This document shows positions 23,301 through 35,765 of a stretch of DNA of 64,000 nucleotides, one piece after another. The stretch is taken from NCBI GenBank assembly GCA_030068075.1, contig CM057835.1:42328215-42392214 (forward strand), in the 5' to 3' direction. This DNA comes from Paguma larvata (taxonomy: Eukaryota > Chordata > Mammalia > Carnivora > Viverridae). The notes beneath the pieces are model-generated. The model saw only the letters and a list, made by a program, of their open reading frames with translations, was not told the DNA's origin and searched no databases. The position numbers were made by a program, and so were the translations under genes. Position 1 is the stretch's first letter. Each line of letters starts with the position of its first letter.

Positions 23301-24474
23301 AGTCTTTACATTTTAGGCATAGTGACCCAATGAAACAATATAGACATGATATACATCCAATACACGTGTGTATATGTACATATACATGTATGTATAAAAT
23401 CATTCGATATGTATACATTTTTTAAGTGTGAAGAGAAAGAATTGAGAAGAAAGTCGTCTTACTCCTTCAGCTTTCCAGTTAGTACCTACCTAAGCTTGTC
23501 TTCCCACACCCTGTCTCCTGATAGCAGCTCTCAGCCAACCCCCATGCCCCTTGGCATGATCTGAGAAACAGAACTTTGCAACCCAATAATATGCCTCAAA
23601 CAGTCCCTGTCACATAAGTAATGTCACAAGGATTAAGAGAAAAAGTCATCCAAAATATAATTAATTAGCCCCCTTTTGTCACTGCCATACAATGACATTT
23701 ACAGTAGTCTTTTTATGATAAATACAAAGCATTCAACCCATATCTATTTTTTTAAAGCAAGAGTACAATTCAATAGTCTATTGTTCAAACTTTAACTAGC
23801 TTTTGCAAGCTAGACTTGAAATTATACACTGAACCTAAATTATGTTTGAAATAGGTTCCTTTATATAGTTTAGAACAAATGATTTCCAGATGAGAGTCAA
23901 AACTCAAAAATAGAGCCTAGAATTCAGAACTGTTCTGTTGGATTATAGAATTTGTAGGCTAAGGCAAAATGAAGGCTCAAATCTGCTGAAAGCATATATT
24001 TTTGGTCTCTGCTCCTAGGAGAATGTTCATGATAGATGCTATGGAATTTCTGTCAATTCCTGAAATAACCAAATATTCTACTTTTGGAAACCTAAATAAA
24101 TAAAAAGAAACACAGCTTCTTTCACATAACAGCATAAAGTTAAAAATCAAAGTTTAGAGCTAAATCCATTCGCTGGAACAGTTCAGAGCAGATCTAGGCA
24201 AATGGGCTGCACTGCCTCTATGCTCTCATTGCTTTCACATTTTGGAATACTTTTCCCCCGCTATTACCAGATACATCGTCTCCTGCCTTGGGAAAGGGAA
24301 ATATAAAAACGGTGCATGTGCTTCATGCTTTCACAGAATGGTTTTCTTTTTCCAGACCAAAAAATGTTGCAGAATCATAAAATAATGTCAGATTCACATT
24401 TTTCGTGACATTATCTATCCCTATTCCAGCATAGAGAATGTATGCAGCAGCTTACTGATGTAGAGACAACGCAA
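20400..24474. other. Anonymous AT-rich sequence
   Basis: About 4 kb without a recognised gene or repeat. Contents I can point to are a T/C run at 21,992-22,018 and a tatg/taca low-complexity patch at 23,360-23,400. Open frames up to 109 codons (22,343-22,672) match nothing I recognise. This is the longest repeat-poor part of the window. Confidence 0.4.
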
Positions 24475-24690
24475 TATAGGAGAAAAAGACCAGAATTTTG
24501 ATTTGGGAGAACTGGAGTTGAATTCCAACTACATTGCCTACTAACAAGGAAAGATCTCTCTGAGCTTCAATTTTCTCCTCTGCAAAATGAGAATACTACT
24601 TAATTTTCAAAAATGTTGAGAGGGTCACAAATAATGTATATAAAGTCAATAACACAGGCATTGACACGTAATAGGTGGTCAATGTGAGAC
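24475..24690 (+). mobile_element. MIR SINE, sense
   Basis: 'gaactggagttgaattcc', 'tctctctgagcttcaatttt', 'ctcctctgcaaaatgagaat' and a 3' 'gacacgtaataggtggtcaa' follow MIR in order. Confidence 0.8.
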
Positions 24691-24991
24691 CTATTATGTT
24701 ACTGGTATAATAGGAACAAACAGAATTCCCAGGCCTGTACTCTCATTTATTCGGTAATACCTCCCTGGATCTATCTATATCCAAGAGTCTCGTAATTGCT
24801 AGTTATCTCTAATCTCCCTGTAAGAAGAAGCCCTGTTCACTACAGATTTAGGTCTGCACTGGAACTTGCTGGAATAAATGGAAAACTAACTACCTTCACA
24901 TGGACCAACGAAGCCACATATGCCTTTTCCACCTTTGCAGTGTTCCTTTAGACAAACCTTATCATAACCTACATTTTTAAAAGTACCAATA

Positions 24992-25369
24992 GTTTTTCAT
25001 GCTTCGGCTTCATTGTTGCTGCAAGCCACAAGCTGTACTAGCTTGAGCCCCAACTCCCTACCCCCGACCTTCGCCAGGTCTTCCAGGTTGCTTGTGGTGG
25101 GCCTCGGGGTAGAGCGGCCAGCATGGACTCTGGAGGCTAAGGCTGCACCCCTGGTTCAGATCTCTGAAACACTGGGGCCTGTGCACTCAGGAGCTGCCCT
25201 GATGAGGCCCCATGCTCCCAGCCAGCCTGTAACATCCCCTTTTCTGAACGTGCCACAAAGCTGATCCTTGACCACCCCTCCCCAGGCCTACAGACCTGGC
25301 ACAGAGGGGCAAGTTCACTCCCTCCTCACCTCCCTTTGGCCTTATCACCAAGCACCTTCTTCCATACAG
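24992..25369 (+). other. 5' part of the RPL27A retrocopy, probable retained intron 1
   Basis: This GC-rich segment lies inside the target-site duplication, so it was inserted together with the RPL27A sequence. It begins 'gtttttc', resembling the 5' terminal pyrimidine start of a ribosomal-protein mRNA. It ends 'cttcttccatacag' at 25,369, a good splice acceptor, with codon 2 homology starting at the next base. The start codon is missing at that point. The simplest reading is exon 1 plus unspliced intron 1. The alternative is a chimeric retrocopy with another transcript. I have no parent sequence to compare. Confidence 0.6.
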
Positions 25370-25871
25370 CCATCAACTGAGGAAGATTCGGAAACTTCCG
25401 CGCCACGCAGCCAAGCTACAGCTGCATGGTCAAGCACCAGAAGCCGCCAGGAGGCCAGGTTAATGCTGGCCACAGACACCACCACGGTATCAAAGCAGAC
25501 AAATATCACCTACATCACTTTAAAAAAGTTGGTAGGAGGCATTACTACCTAAAGAGGAACCAGAGCTTCTGCCCAACTGTCAATCTTGATACAACATGGA
25601 CCTTGGTCAATGAACAGACACAGGTAAATGCATCCAAAAACAAGACCGGAGCTGGTCTCATCATTGATATGGTCCAATTGGGCTACTGCAAAGTTTTGGG
25701 GAAGGGGAATCTCCCCAAATAGCCTGTCATCACGAAGGCCAGATTCTTCCATAGAACAGAGGAGAAGACTAAGGGGCAGTGGGGGCAAGATGCATCCTGG
25801 TAGCTTGAAGCTTTGTGAAGGGAGGTTCTTTAAACACTAACAAGTGCTTTTCAATCAATTAATTAATTAAT
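24992..25871 (+). pseudogene. RPL27A: Processed pseudogene of ribosomal protein L27a
   Basis: RPL27A encodes a large-subunit ribosomal protein of about 148 residues. From 25,370 the DNA follows its coding sequence from codon 2 onward. Recognisable blocks include LRKIRKL, the basic HHH stretch, [17 protein letters not shown] and ASKNKTGAG. Introns are absent between the later exons. The copy is dead: a frame-shifting deletion lies in the N-terminal Gly/His-rich part (about 25,405-25,425). A TAG at 25,720-25,722 follows LGKGNLPK, and a second frameshift precedes the natural stop near 25,805. The former 3' UTR continues as 'gggaggttctttaaacacta' into a degenerate AT tail. The 11-bp duplication aagtaccaata at 24,981-24,991 and 25,872-25,882 delimits the insert. 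Its left copy follows 'tt/aaaa', the preferred L1 endonuclease site. The first 378 bp are not RPL27A coding sequence (see next entry). Confidence 0.93.
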
Positions 25872-26034
25872 AAGTACCAATAAATTATAGATAAATATGT
25901 ACATGTGGTATAACATCTGTTTCAGTAAAAACTACACTAGACACACTGGGAAATAAATCTGACAAATCTGTCCCTCCTCCCCCACTATTTCTCCTGTCTT
26001 CTTTCTTGCCCCTCTCTCATCCATGGAAGAACCG

Positions 26035-26475
26035 ATTCTAATCTTGCTCCAAATCCCAGCTCGAAGGTCACCTCTTCCTTGAAGCCTCGAGAGGCGATTC
26101 CAGTCTCCTTTATAATATGATGATACTATAGTTACATATTTTTCATGGTACTTATTATTAGCAAACAAGTGCGAAGCTGTAGCCCCTGCAATTACACATG
26201 CCAGTAAGCTGGGGATAGCTTTCACCTTCTTCATCTGTAACAGGAAGTCATCTCAACAGTTACATTGGGCGGCCACACACCTTCTGTTCCTTCTGTTGTT
26301 CCCTTCATTCCTGACCTTTCATGACCTGGCCCTGCTCTCCTGGCCCACTGAAAAGCCCGGAAATTGGTCTTCCTGCCTGCAGGTCTGTGCCTGCACTATT
26401 TTTCTCCACACAGTTAATAGAATGTTCTTTTTAAAGCACCGATCTCATCATAGCACCAACTTTGTAGATCTTTTC
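26035..26475 (+). mobile_element. L2 LINE fragments
   Basis: 'ggtcacctcttccttgaagc' at about 26,068 and 'tctttttaaagcaccgatct' with 'catcatagcacc' at about 26,428 are L2 3' region phrases. They come from two differently placed parts, so this is probably two eroded L2 pieces. Confidence 0.6.
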
Positions 26476-26574
26476 CTTTGCACTATCTACTTCATAAAAT
26501 TCCAAGCCTGGGTCATGGCTGCATGGTCTGTCCTGAAAAGGGAGGTTAGGGCAGGGGCTGAGGGCTGGGGGTAG

Positions 26575-26760
26575 AGAACCGTGCTCTCTGGAGCCTGCAG
26601 CTTGGCTTTTCCATTCACCAGACACGGGCCTTGGGCACTTAGCCATCACTTTTAGCTCCCACTGCTCCCTGTAAAATGAGGATTCACAGGGAGCATTAAG
26701 TGAAATAATGAATCTATACTGATGAGCAGAGATCTCCCCCATGTGAGTCGCTTGGCAAAT
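26575..26760 (+). mobile_element. MIR SINE, sense
   Basis: 'tgctctctggagcctgcag', 'ccttgggcacttagccatc', 'ctgtaaaatgaggattcaca' and 'taagtgaaataatgaatcta' give the MIR order. Confidence 0.7.
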
Positions 26761-27784
26761 GGTCATCATTCATAATGAGACCCTCTGTTTGCAGCTCTAC
26801 TCGCATCTACTGAGCCCACATCTGACTCCACATGCTGGCAGTTCTTGGATGGTGTTCCACTCTCCCAGGACTCTTCATCCCTGCTCACTTTATTAATAGG
26901 ACCAATAATAGTATGTAGCAGGTGTGACTCCGTGCCCACAATCTTGGACATGCAAGAAATAAAACTTACTTTATTACAACTAAAGATTGCTTTTTATTTT
27001 GAGCTCCTTTCCTCTGGGAAGTGGAAACTTACTATCCATCAATCCATGAATCCACGAATCCACCTTCCTTTTACCATCCATCTCCTTGGGGCCATGTCTA
27101 CGTTCTGAGACATTCGTTTAGCGCAAGGGGATTCAGTGATGTTCATCAATCCAAGCTCGCATCCCTGGTAATTATATTGTCTTCATCTAGCCTTTGGTCA
27201 TTGGTAGGTACTTCCAGGAACTTTCCTTGTATTTTCTATGCCCTTCTTGGCCACTCATGTATTCATCTGCCTCACTCTAAAACTCTGAGATAGTCTCTGA
27301 CATCTCTGCCTCGACCTCCCAGACAGTGATTTCTTGTCTAGGGTCCTGCCATCTTCCTGAGAATAATCGTGTCTGCGTGTGGAAACCCCAGGTCCTCTGC
27401 AGAGGCCCGGCCTCCCCCTCCCACCTGTTGTGGTGGTGGGAGTGAAGGAAAAGTACAATGCCCATCTGAGGGGTCCTCCAGCTGAGACTCCATGACCCCA
27501 TCTAGTCTGGCTTGGAGGAGTTTTTCCCAAATCTTAAGTCCTTTGGAGTCTATTCATTTCACACCCCACAGATTTTTTTTTCTGCGTATAGCTGTAACAA
27601 ATTTTTCACAGAAGCAGTGCAATCAACAACATACCTGCTCTAGTTTGGAAAAGTAAAGTGATAATAGGCAATCTTGTAAGAAAAATATTGCTTACATCTC
27701 AAAATATTATCACAATGCAATATTAAAAATAGCTAACATTTATTGGGGGAGTTAGACAAACACATCCTCATACAATTTACAATC
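26761..27784. other. Anonymous, moderately GC-rich sequence
   Basis: No gene is recognised. Overlapping open frames of 74-91 codons on both strands at 27,255-27,530 have no domain signature. Confidence 0.4.
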
Positions 27785-28310
27785 TGTATCAGTCAGGGTC
27801 CCAGCAGGCAACAGATGGTGCACTCAAATTAAGATACTGTGAGTAGGGCTTCATAAAAGGACTATTTGCAAACTTGTGGGAAGGGTGTAGACAAACCAAA
27901 AGAGATAATGCAGTTCCCTGGGGCTAGGAATGGCATGGGTGGGATTACTGTCCCTAGACTCAAAGAGACCAAACTAGGGAGCAGTAAGTGGAAACCAGAA
28001 TAAGAGTCCTGGAGAACGGCCACCTTGAAAGGGGCAGTGGCCTGTATTTAAGAAATAGGTGGCCAGAGGAAACCTTGCCAGGCAGAAGCCTATGGAATAA
28101 ATACCACAACTTCTCTCTCTGGCCTCCATCACATCTCCTTTCAGAATTAGCCCACGAGAAGTTAGGACACAAGGGAGACCTACAGATGTAGCCCATGCAG
28201 TTGGGTTTTGTGGAGCAGAGGGCAAGATGGAGAATGGAAAGTGGTTCTAGAGGGTCAGATGGAAGATATCCAGCACATGGCCCAGGAGAAAACTCCCATG
28301 TAGTTGTCAA
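27785..28310 (+). repeat. Mammalian interspersed repeat, family not assigned
   Basis: Begins 'tcagtcagggtcccagcagg' and ends 'gaagatatccagcacatgg'. Interior phrases include 'cctggggctaggaatggc' and 'ttctctctctggcctcc'. I recognise this as a common dispersed repeat type. The 116-codon minus-strand frame here is within repeat DNA and not a gene. Confidence 0.55.
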
Positions 28311-28314
28311 CTCG

Positions 28315-28700
28315 GGCTGAGTCAGCTCTGGCTGCTATGACAAAATGCTGTAGGCTGGTTGGCTTAACCAATAAGCATTCCTTTCTCACAGTTATGGAGG
28401 CTGAAAGTATGAGATCGGGGTGCCAGTACAGTCAGGTTCTGGTGAGAGTTCTCTTCCTGACTTGCTGATGGTCCCCTCCTTGATACTGGTTCACATGGCT
28501 TTGCCTCTGTGCATGCATGTGGAGAGAGTGAAAGAGAGCGAGAGAGCGAGAGACATCTAACCCCATCAGGAAGGCCCTACCTTCATGAGGTAATCTAACC
28601 TTAATTACCTCCAAAGACTGCATCTCCAAATACCATCACCTTGGGGGTTAGAGTTTCAATGTATGAGTTTAGAGGGGACACAAACATTCAGTCCTTGGCA
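28315..28700 (+). repeat. Mammalian interspersed repeat ('gctgctatgacaaaatgc' type)
   Basis: 'tctggctgctatgacaaaat', 'ctttctcacagttatggagg', 'taatctaaccttaattacct' and 'ggacacaaacattcagtcc' follow a widely dispersed element of eutherian genomes. Family name not assigned. Confidence 0.65.
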
Positions 28701-28819
28701 GACTCAGATAATGCTTTCTGAGTGACGCCTTCCTCATCTAGCAGAATTGACCCTTCTTGCATTTACCCAATGTTGCAATATTTGGTGCATACAGTATGTC
28801 CTCTGTGAAGGACACATAC

Positions 28820-29010
28820 ACACTGTACTCTATTTGTGTGCACCTGTTTTTCTCTTTCACTAGATTCAGTGCCTTAAGAAGGGAAAGAAGGTTTTGCTTG
28901 TGTGTGTATGTGTGCATGTGTGTCTGTGTGAGTGCGTGTGTCTGTGTAATACCAATGACACTGCCTAAAATACAAAATACAGTGTGTTGGCTGAATGAAC
29001 AGATAAGTGA
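28820..29010 (+). mobile_element. L2-like 3' end with an internal (TG)n
   Basis: 'tttcactagattcagtgcc', then an imperfect (tg)n at about 28,899-28,948, then 'gttggctgaatgaacagata' resembling the L2 terminus. The dinucleotide run probably grew inside the fossil. Confidence 0.45.
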
Positions 29011-30289
29011 ATAAATGCCTTTTCTCCATTGCTCAGGATTAAATTCCTTAAAGGACAATCCTTTCACAGATAAATAAACAAATTCATGGTATCTTCCCTC
29101 TTTTCCTGATAAAATATGTGTTGTTTAATCATGGCCTTCTGTAGGTAATACCCCGGCCTTTGTCAAATACAAACTGATTTGCTCTGATATTGTGCATTTT
29201 AGCCACAGCAAGAGAAAGGGGGAGGAGACGTTTGTGGCAGGGTGATAAAATATATACTATATCTATTTGGAGGCAGGCACGTCTATGAAGTTCCCTAACT
29301 TGTCAACTAGAGCTTACTGCAATCGAATGCAAAAGTTAACATGAATGCAGCAGGAAACCCTTATATATAATACAATACCATCTAATGTTATAGTACAACT
29401 TAATGTAATTCTTTGCCAGAATAAAGTTTTCTGGTTTTGAATAAACTAAATATCTACCAATAAATTGGTGTTACCGATCAATGACCTAGTTCACCCAAAA
29501 GTGCAAACACAGCTGTGCAGTCAGTGCACTACACAACGACCCTGGATCAAGAAGGGGAAGAAGATGACTCTTGTCACTAAATCTGGGCCTTGACACGGGC
29601 GGCATGTACCTGAAGAAAGGGTGCTTGATTTCTTCACCTGAAGATGTAATTAATGGACCCCAAAAGGGATGACGTAGAGAAGGCACCTTTTACAATTTGC
29701 GGAGAGGTCTCTATATGATGGCAGCGGCCCTGACCCCAAGCTCACTGCAAATTCAATATACCCAAATAAGCTCTTCATCCCACACCTCTCTCATTTCACA
29801 GCACAATCATCTTCAATGTGTTTGTTCAAGATCAGGGTATTATTTTTGGACCCTATCATCTCCTTTAACACCTCTATCAATCACCGATTTACATGCTCTT
29901 AGTGAAACGAGGAGGATGTGACCAGAGGTATGTCTGTCACTGCAGACAGGGACTGCAGTAGCTGTTTAGGAAGAGTAAAAAAATAATGTAAGACAAAGAC
30001 CAGGCTCTCAAAAATGGAATAGTTTCTTTTGGGAGATAAAATATAAAGCCACGGAATGACAAATAACTGGAAAAAAGCCAAATGATAAGCACAGAAATAG
30101 TCATTACAGACCCTGTGTGCCCCTGGCTCAGCGCCTCTATTTCCAGGTCATCCCCATACCTCAGTCCAAGACGGGGACTGAGGGGGATTTAGCGACCTCT
30201 AGCTCTGCCAGCCTTCTTCCTCTGTTGCCACCCAGAACAACCATTGGTATTTTCTAAATCTTCTGTAAGAAGTGAATATGGGTATTTTT
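29011..30289. other. Anonymous sequence
   Basis: No recognised repeat. About 29,490-29,740 keeps several CpGs and reads somewhat like transcript-derived sequence, but no frame stays open or matches a protein I know. Confidence 0.4.
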
Positions 30290-30307
30290 AGAAAATCTTA
30301 TTATTTT

Positions 30308-30501
30308 AAAAAAATATTTATTTATCTTGGGGAGAGCATGAGTGGGGGAGGGGCAGACAGAGGGGGACAGAGAATCTGCAGAGGGCTCTGCGCTGACAGG
30401 CTGAACACAGTGAGCCCGATGCGGGACTTGAACTCGGGAACTGCAAGATCATGACCTGAGCCGAAGTCGGACACTCAACCAACTGAGCCACCAGGCACCC
30501 C
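30308..30501 (-). mobile_element. Felid-type SINE, antisense
   Basis: The minus strand reads the head 'ggggtgcctggtggctcagt', 'ttcggctcaggtcatgatc', B box 'gagttcaagtcccgc' and an 'agataaataaatattt' tail. A perfect 18-bp duplication, agaaaatcttattatttt, lies at 30290-30307 and 30502-30519. Confidence 0.95.
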
Positions 30502-30519
30502 AGAAAATCTTATTATTTT

Positions 30520-31854
30520 TAATAATGGGAAACAAGCTAAGTGAAAACAAACAATGTGTGTGATATCTGAATGCATGTTTAGGACGAGCCTCTCCAAATA
30601 TTTTACTCACTCTACTCCAAAAATAATTTTTAAAGATTTACAGCACTTCACATTTTAAGTTGACATCTAAAGTTTTTCAACAGATCTTTAGGTAGTTGCA
30701 AGGGATGTAATTTCTGGCACGTTGTAAATATTGACTTGTTTCAGGAAAACTGTTACGGAGCCCGTTTCGGTATACCCAATGGAAAGTTACCAGAGCAAGC
30801 TGATACCCTTCCACATCTATTTTAAAAATACATGACCAAACTGCTTTTCACATTGTTCCTTTTCTCCTTGAATTCATGTTTACATTCCATTTCACTGCAG
30901 AATTTTATCCTACAATATATCATAATGCATTTTTATGCACGAAGCAACCCATCCATATATTTCTATTTTCCAGAATCATAAGATCCAAATATTTTAATTA
31001 AACTAATATTTTGATAATTATATAATTAGTCAAACCAACATAAAAGCATCTGATATTTTGATCACTGGTAAACATATAATGTTGAATATTACCAGAAATA
31101 CGTAACTTAGTAAAAGAGACAAAACTTTAAAAAAATTAGTTCATGTATCATAATAATTATTGCTAGAATAGGATGCAGTTCTATAGCAACTCGATTCATT
31201 TTACATATATGTGAAGGTGAGCATTTGGCAGTCTTTTTCAAATAAATAAGTAGTTGGGAATAGAAGCCTTTTTTTCCCCCTGTAGTAACATCACTCAATT
31301 ATTTAAACTACCTCCAAGTTTTATGTAAAAAAAAATTACACCTCAACAAAATCAAAATTAATAATCAAGTGTCAACCTGCTTGGGTTCGTCTTTACATTT
31401 TGTTGAAAGAAATACATTGGAAATCACTTGTCTTGTAAAGGATTTATTACAAGGTTCTTCATTAGGGGCTCTCTCTTCCTTACTATCCACAACAGTATTT
31501 AGGATTGCTTCCTTGTTTGACACCTAGGAGATTTATCCAGCCCAGGGCAGTACACCAGCAAGAGACTCTGGGCTGATGAAAGGAAATGTTCTTTTTTAAA
31601 GTGGGAGAGGGGTCATGGTTAAAGGAGAGATAAGATCTAAGAACCAACACGGCATCTCAACCACAGATCAGGTTTTGGAAAAAAGTAAAAATGAAAGTTG
31701 AGGGTTTGGAAACTCATTCCCTTAGCACCAAGCCCTTGAAAATCTTGGACAGAAACTCAAAGATACTCATACTTCATTTTGAAGACTACTGCCCCAAACT
31801 ACACTTTTCCAATCAGAACAGGTGGCCTGATGCCTTCTCCTGAAACAGATTTCA
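30520..31854. other. Anonymous AT-rich sequence
   Basis: Nothing recognised beyond short A and T runs. Confidence 0.45.
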
Positions 31855-32200
31855 GCAGGCCACGCCCCTGCTTAGTAACTCTCAGTGCCTCTTCAGTGTG
31901 TAAGGTGTAAACACATGGGCTCATGAATCCGTCTACATGTGACCATGGCCCCTCCTGATCTGTCCTCCCACCTGGATCTCCTTCCTGGGAATCTAAAATA
32001 ACAGTCTGCTTTAGTCACCTGGTCTGCTCCCCATTTTATGTACATATTTTGTTTACTTCTAGATCGAGTCTTTGCTCCTGTTGCTTCCTTAGCTTGGAAC
32101 ACCTCACTCTCTCTCATCCTCCCCATCTAAGAGGGGCTATCTTCTTGATCCCTTCACCCAGATTTCCCCTGCCCACTGCAGACTCAACTGCTCTCCGAAT
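31855..32200 (+). mobile_element. L2 LINE fragment
   Basis: 'cccctgcttagtaactctc' and 'agtgcctcttcagtgtgtaa', then 'catggcccctcctgatctg', 'gcttccttagcttggaacac' and 'gatcccttcacccagatttc' follow the L2 3' half in order. Confidence 0.75.
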
Positions 32201-34189
32201 TCTGGTGAATTTATATACAAAACATAGCTATAAATATGAAGACTGGTTTTTTTCCTGAGGAAACAAAGATTAATGAAAATCAGTTGCACTGCCTAAACAT
32301 ATGATCTTTTACTGTTTGTTACTCTTTCATATTTGCTAATTTTGCATCCCAATCAGGAAGTGATTGGACAAGGTTTCAGAACAGTGTTACATTTCTGTAT
32401 CTCTCACACTAACAAACTAGATGCCCAAAAAAGGAAGCATAAAAAGTGTTGTTTCATTCAATCCAGACTCCACCAACAAACATAAAATAGCTTGTTATTC
32501 TCAATCATTTTGGGCCTTTCATGTGTCTTTCCAAAAATCCTTTGGACATCAACCAACAAATTAGATCTCCCAAAAGAACGGTGGCAAGTAAACTAGTTAA
32601 GATCTTATTTCCTACAAGTTTTAGGGAATGAAGACAAAAATATTTTCAACAATGTAAGTTGTAATTTATCTGTTGATCCTTCACTAGACAGTATAAGCAC
32701 CTACATATAAGCAAGTCGAAACTGTAGAATACTGTCAGGAAATCTCTGCTAAATAAATAGATTTGGGGGTTGTGAAATGCATTTCCTTCTACAGAATCAG
32801 AAACTACTTGTCACAATAACACCTTGGGTCACTAGTCCTGGTGAAGAAAAACATGCTTTATTGTTTCCTACACACTGTTGCCAAACAGACTGGAAAATGA
32901 CAAGACAGAGTTTGAATTAAAACATTGAAACTTAATTAAAACCTCGATACCAACATTACTAACCTTGGGTATGTTTTATTTGCCACAGTCAACTAATGCC
33001 TTCATATGAGATGAACAGACTGTCTAAGAAAAGGCCACGTGGAGTTTTTTTGTGAAGCATATATAAAGATATGGCACTCATATCTAATTAGTGATGGGCA
33101 CTTCTCCCATCTAAAAGCTTGGGTTTACTGATAGTTTTAATTCTAACTACAATTATTATGTGTACTGCTAATTTAATTATGATTCCTTCTATATGATTTT
33201 GACATTTAAGCATTTCAATTTTATATATTTTTCTCTCCAAAGAAAATACATAAATTATATAAATTTTCTTTTACCCAAAATTAGCACAGTGATAGCCACA
33301 TACTCTGTACTTAAATCACTATTTCCCAAGGAATCACAAGTAAGGCACAGTGCAATACCAAGTATTCTAACAAGATATCCTTATTGCCTTAAGTTAGAAA
33401 AATTAACTTTGAATTTCTTTTTGAAACTGTTCTATGAAATTATGTAAGCATTTGGGGGCTAGATATATGAACTTCCCACAAAGGATGGAACAGATGATAT
33501 GTTTGTAGAAAAATGTAGACACTAAGTACAACTTTGTTGCTGAAATTAGATGCTGATGTACCTTTTGACCTCACATAATGTGGAAGAAAGAGGCAAAATG
33601 TTAATGGTGAGTGACATGCTAGAGAATGATGTCAGAATCATAGTTCTGGTGAAGTGAAAAAAAGAAAATTAACCAAGAGAGATAAGTTTGTTTCCTGATT
33701 TCCAAACAAACAAATAGAAATGCATTGGCAGTAGACAAGTGACAACAGACCAATATCATCAGGACGGATTAAAAAAAAAAAAAAGGTGTGACAAGTTTAC
33801 AGTCACTTATGTGGTGATGACTTAGTTTCTGGAAAAGAGTTCTGTGCCTGTCAGTAAGAATTATTTGGTCAAAAATATGCAGCCTTGCAAGATGGTACAA
33901 AGCATTGGTATTAGAAGGGAACATTAACCTAGGAGAGCATAGTGCAATGACACACATATATGAGCAGTTATAATGATGAACACAGAACAGTTCTTCTCCT
34001 ACCATACTCTTGTCAGTGCAAGAACAAATAGAAGCCAAAAAAATAAATCAGCATTGAACAGAATGTGCTGAATAAAGAGAAAAAGAATCTCTTTGTTGTA
34101 AATCCAAAATATTCATTATCTTAATTTTTTTTATTCTTTTCAAAACAATCTGCTCTGTTGATTGAGCCCACCTTCTTGACATTCCCCTC
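32201..34189. other. Anonymous AT-rich sequence
   Basis: About 2 kb without recognised features. A 14-base A run at about 33,770 has no SINE or L1 body upstream. Confidence 0.45.
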
Positions 34190-35080
34190 TCTTTGTTTGT
34201 GACACCACTGCCTGACTCTGCCAACGGTTACTACTTCTCATCTCCTTTGGAGGCCACTGTTTTGCATCCCCACACATTAATTTTGGGTTTCCTCCATAAA
34301 ATCATTATTCCATTTTACTCCATAAAATATCCCAAGGTAAATTTACCCATGACTTCCACTCCGAACTTCCCACAAATAACTGTGAAATCTATCTTCCATC
34401 CTGGATCCATAGAGCCCACTACCAACTAAATATCTCCAACTGGATAATCTGTAAAATTACAACACGCATAAAGCTAAATCTTGCCCACCTTGACCTCCTC
34501 CTTTCTTGTGTGAAGAAATGGCACCAACATCCACTCAGTTGTCCAAGAGGGAACTCCGTAAGTCATCATCTACCCAGCTGTAGTAAACACTATGTGCCTT
34601 GCCCGAATCCCCTTTACTAACACTGGGCCCATCCCCAAACTGCTGGGACTATTGGCCACTCCAATTCACAAGTGCCACCTTTCTCTGGAAAATTGTCCTT
34701 AGTTGAGGAAAGCCACCTCATGGTGAACTTCGTCATTCCAGAGTGGCTCACAGCTCAATATTGACTGTTACAGGGTAAAAAGCCACCCTCTTATCTCAAT
34801 GCTGTGGTGTAGTTTAGGTACTAAGGGTCCTCCTCTGGAGGACAGGCCAAACTTTGACTTCACATGAGACCACATCTTTGCTGCACTCTTTCCCCTTCTC
34901 TATTCTGCTTGAAGAACATTCGTTGTCTTAATAAAGCATAAACACTTGATGCCCTATCTTAGGCTCTGGTTTAAGGGCACCCAACCATGACATTCCCCGT
35001 ATCCAATACTTCACAGTCTTATCCATTCTTTCTTCTTAAGAATCTTCAAACATGTACCCTCTCCATCAACACTGCCACTG
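34190..35080 (+). mobile_element. Probable L2 LINE, 5' parts
   Basis: 'tatctccaactggataatct' at about 34,430 and 'accctctccatcaacactgc' at about 35,057 are L2-like phrases in L2 order, upstream of the better L2 match that follows. The middle is too diverged to align by eye. Confidence 0.4.
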
Positions 35081-35189
35081 CCTTAGTTTGGGGAGCAGAG
35101 TGTTTGGCTTTTTTTTAAATCATATTCTTACCTTCCCTATTTTAATAGAGTATGAAAGAATTTCCTTTTCTCTTGTCCTACTCTTTCCA

Positions 35190-35765
35190 ATCCATTCTCA
35201 GAATTGCACTGCAATAATTTTTCTAAAATACAAAGTTAATCTTGTCATTCCCCAGCTTAAGTTTATATTAACTATGGGACAAGGTTCTGTATTTTCATCA
35301 TGGCATCCAAGAGTCCTCACATTTCTGTCTCTAATACACTCTAGCTGACATTCTATCCCTATCCCCACTGCTAGAGCCCTAATGGATTCCATACATTTAT
35401 TCCAACTTCCATTTCCATAACCTTTCCATCACTTGTAATGACTGTCGTGACCCAACCTAACCTCTTCACAGGATGAATGGTTGTAAGTTCACATTCAAAA
35501 CTGCTCAGACACTAGACTCGCAAGAAAGTTCCCCTTATTGTTCACACTTTCCCTTTTAATTTATTTGTCCTTAGCTCAGGTAGTTCCCATGTGGTCCCCT
35601 GTGCATATTTCTCTATGAATACTTCTTATAATCCTAATTACTTTTGTTTTTTGGTTTGTTATTATTTTTTTTTTACTACTCTGTAAGCTCCTTGAGTACA
35701 GAATCTTTTTATCCTCTCTTCCTAGCCGAGGGATTTGTATTTAGCAGACATTCAAAAGAAATTTA
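35190..35765 (+). mobile_element. L2 LINE 3' half
   Basis: 'ttaatcttgtcattccccag', 'tttatattaactatgggac', 'catggcatccaagagtcct', 'cattctatccctatcccc', 'ctctgtaagctccttgagta' and 'gtatttagcagacattcaa' trace the L2 3' half over about 570 bp. Confidence 0.8.

Noticed and set aside
25013..25264. 83-codon open frame in the 5' part of the RPL27A retrocopy
   Set aside because: Lies in the probable retained intron. GC-rich composition gives open frames by chance.
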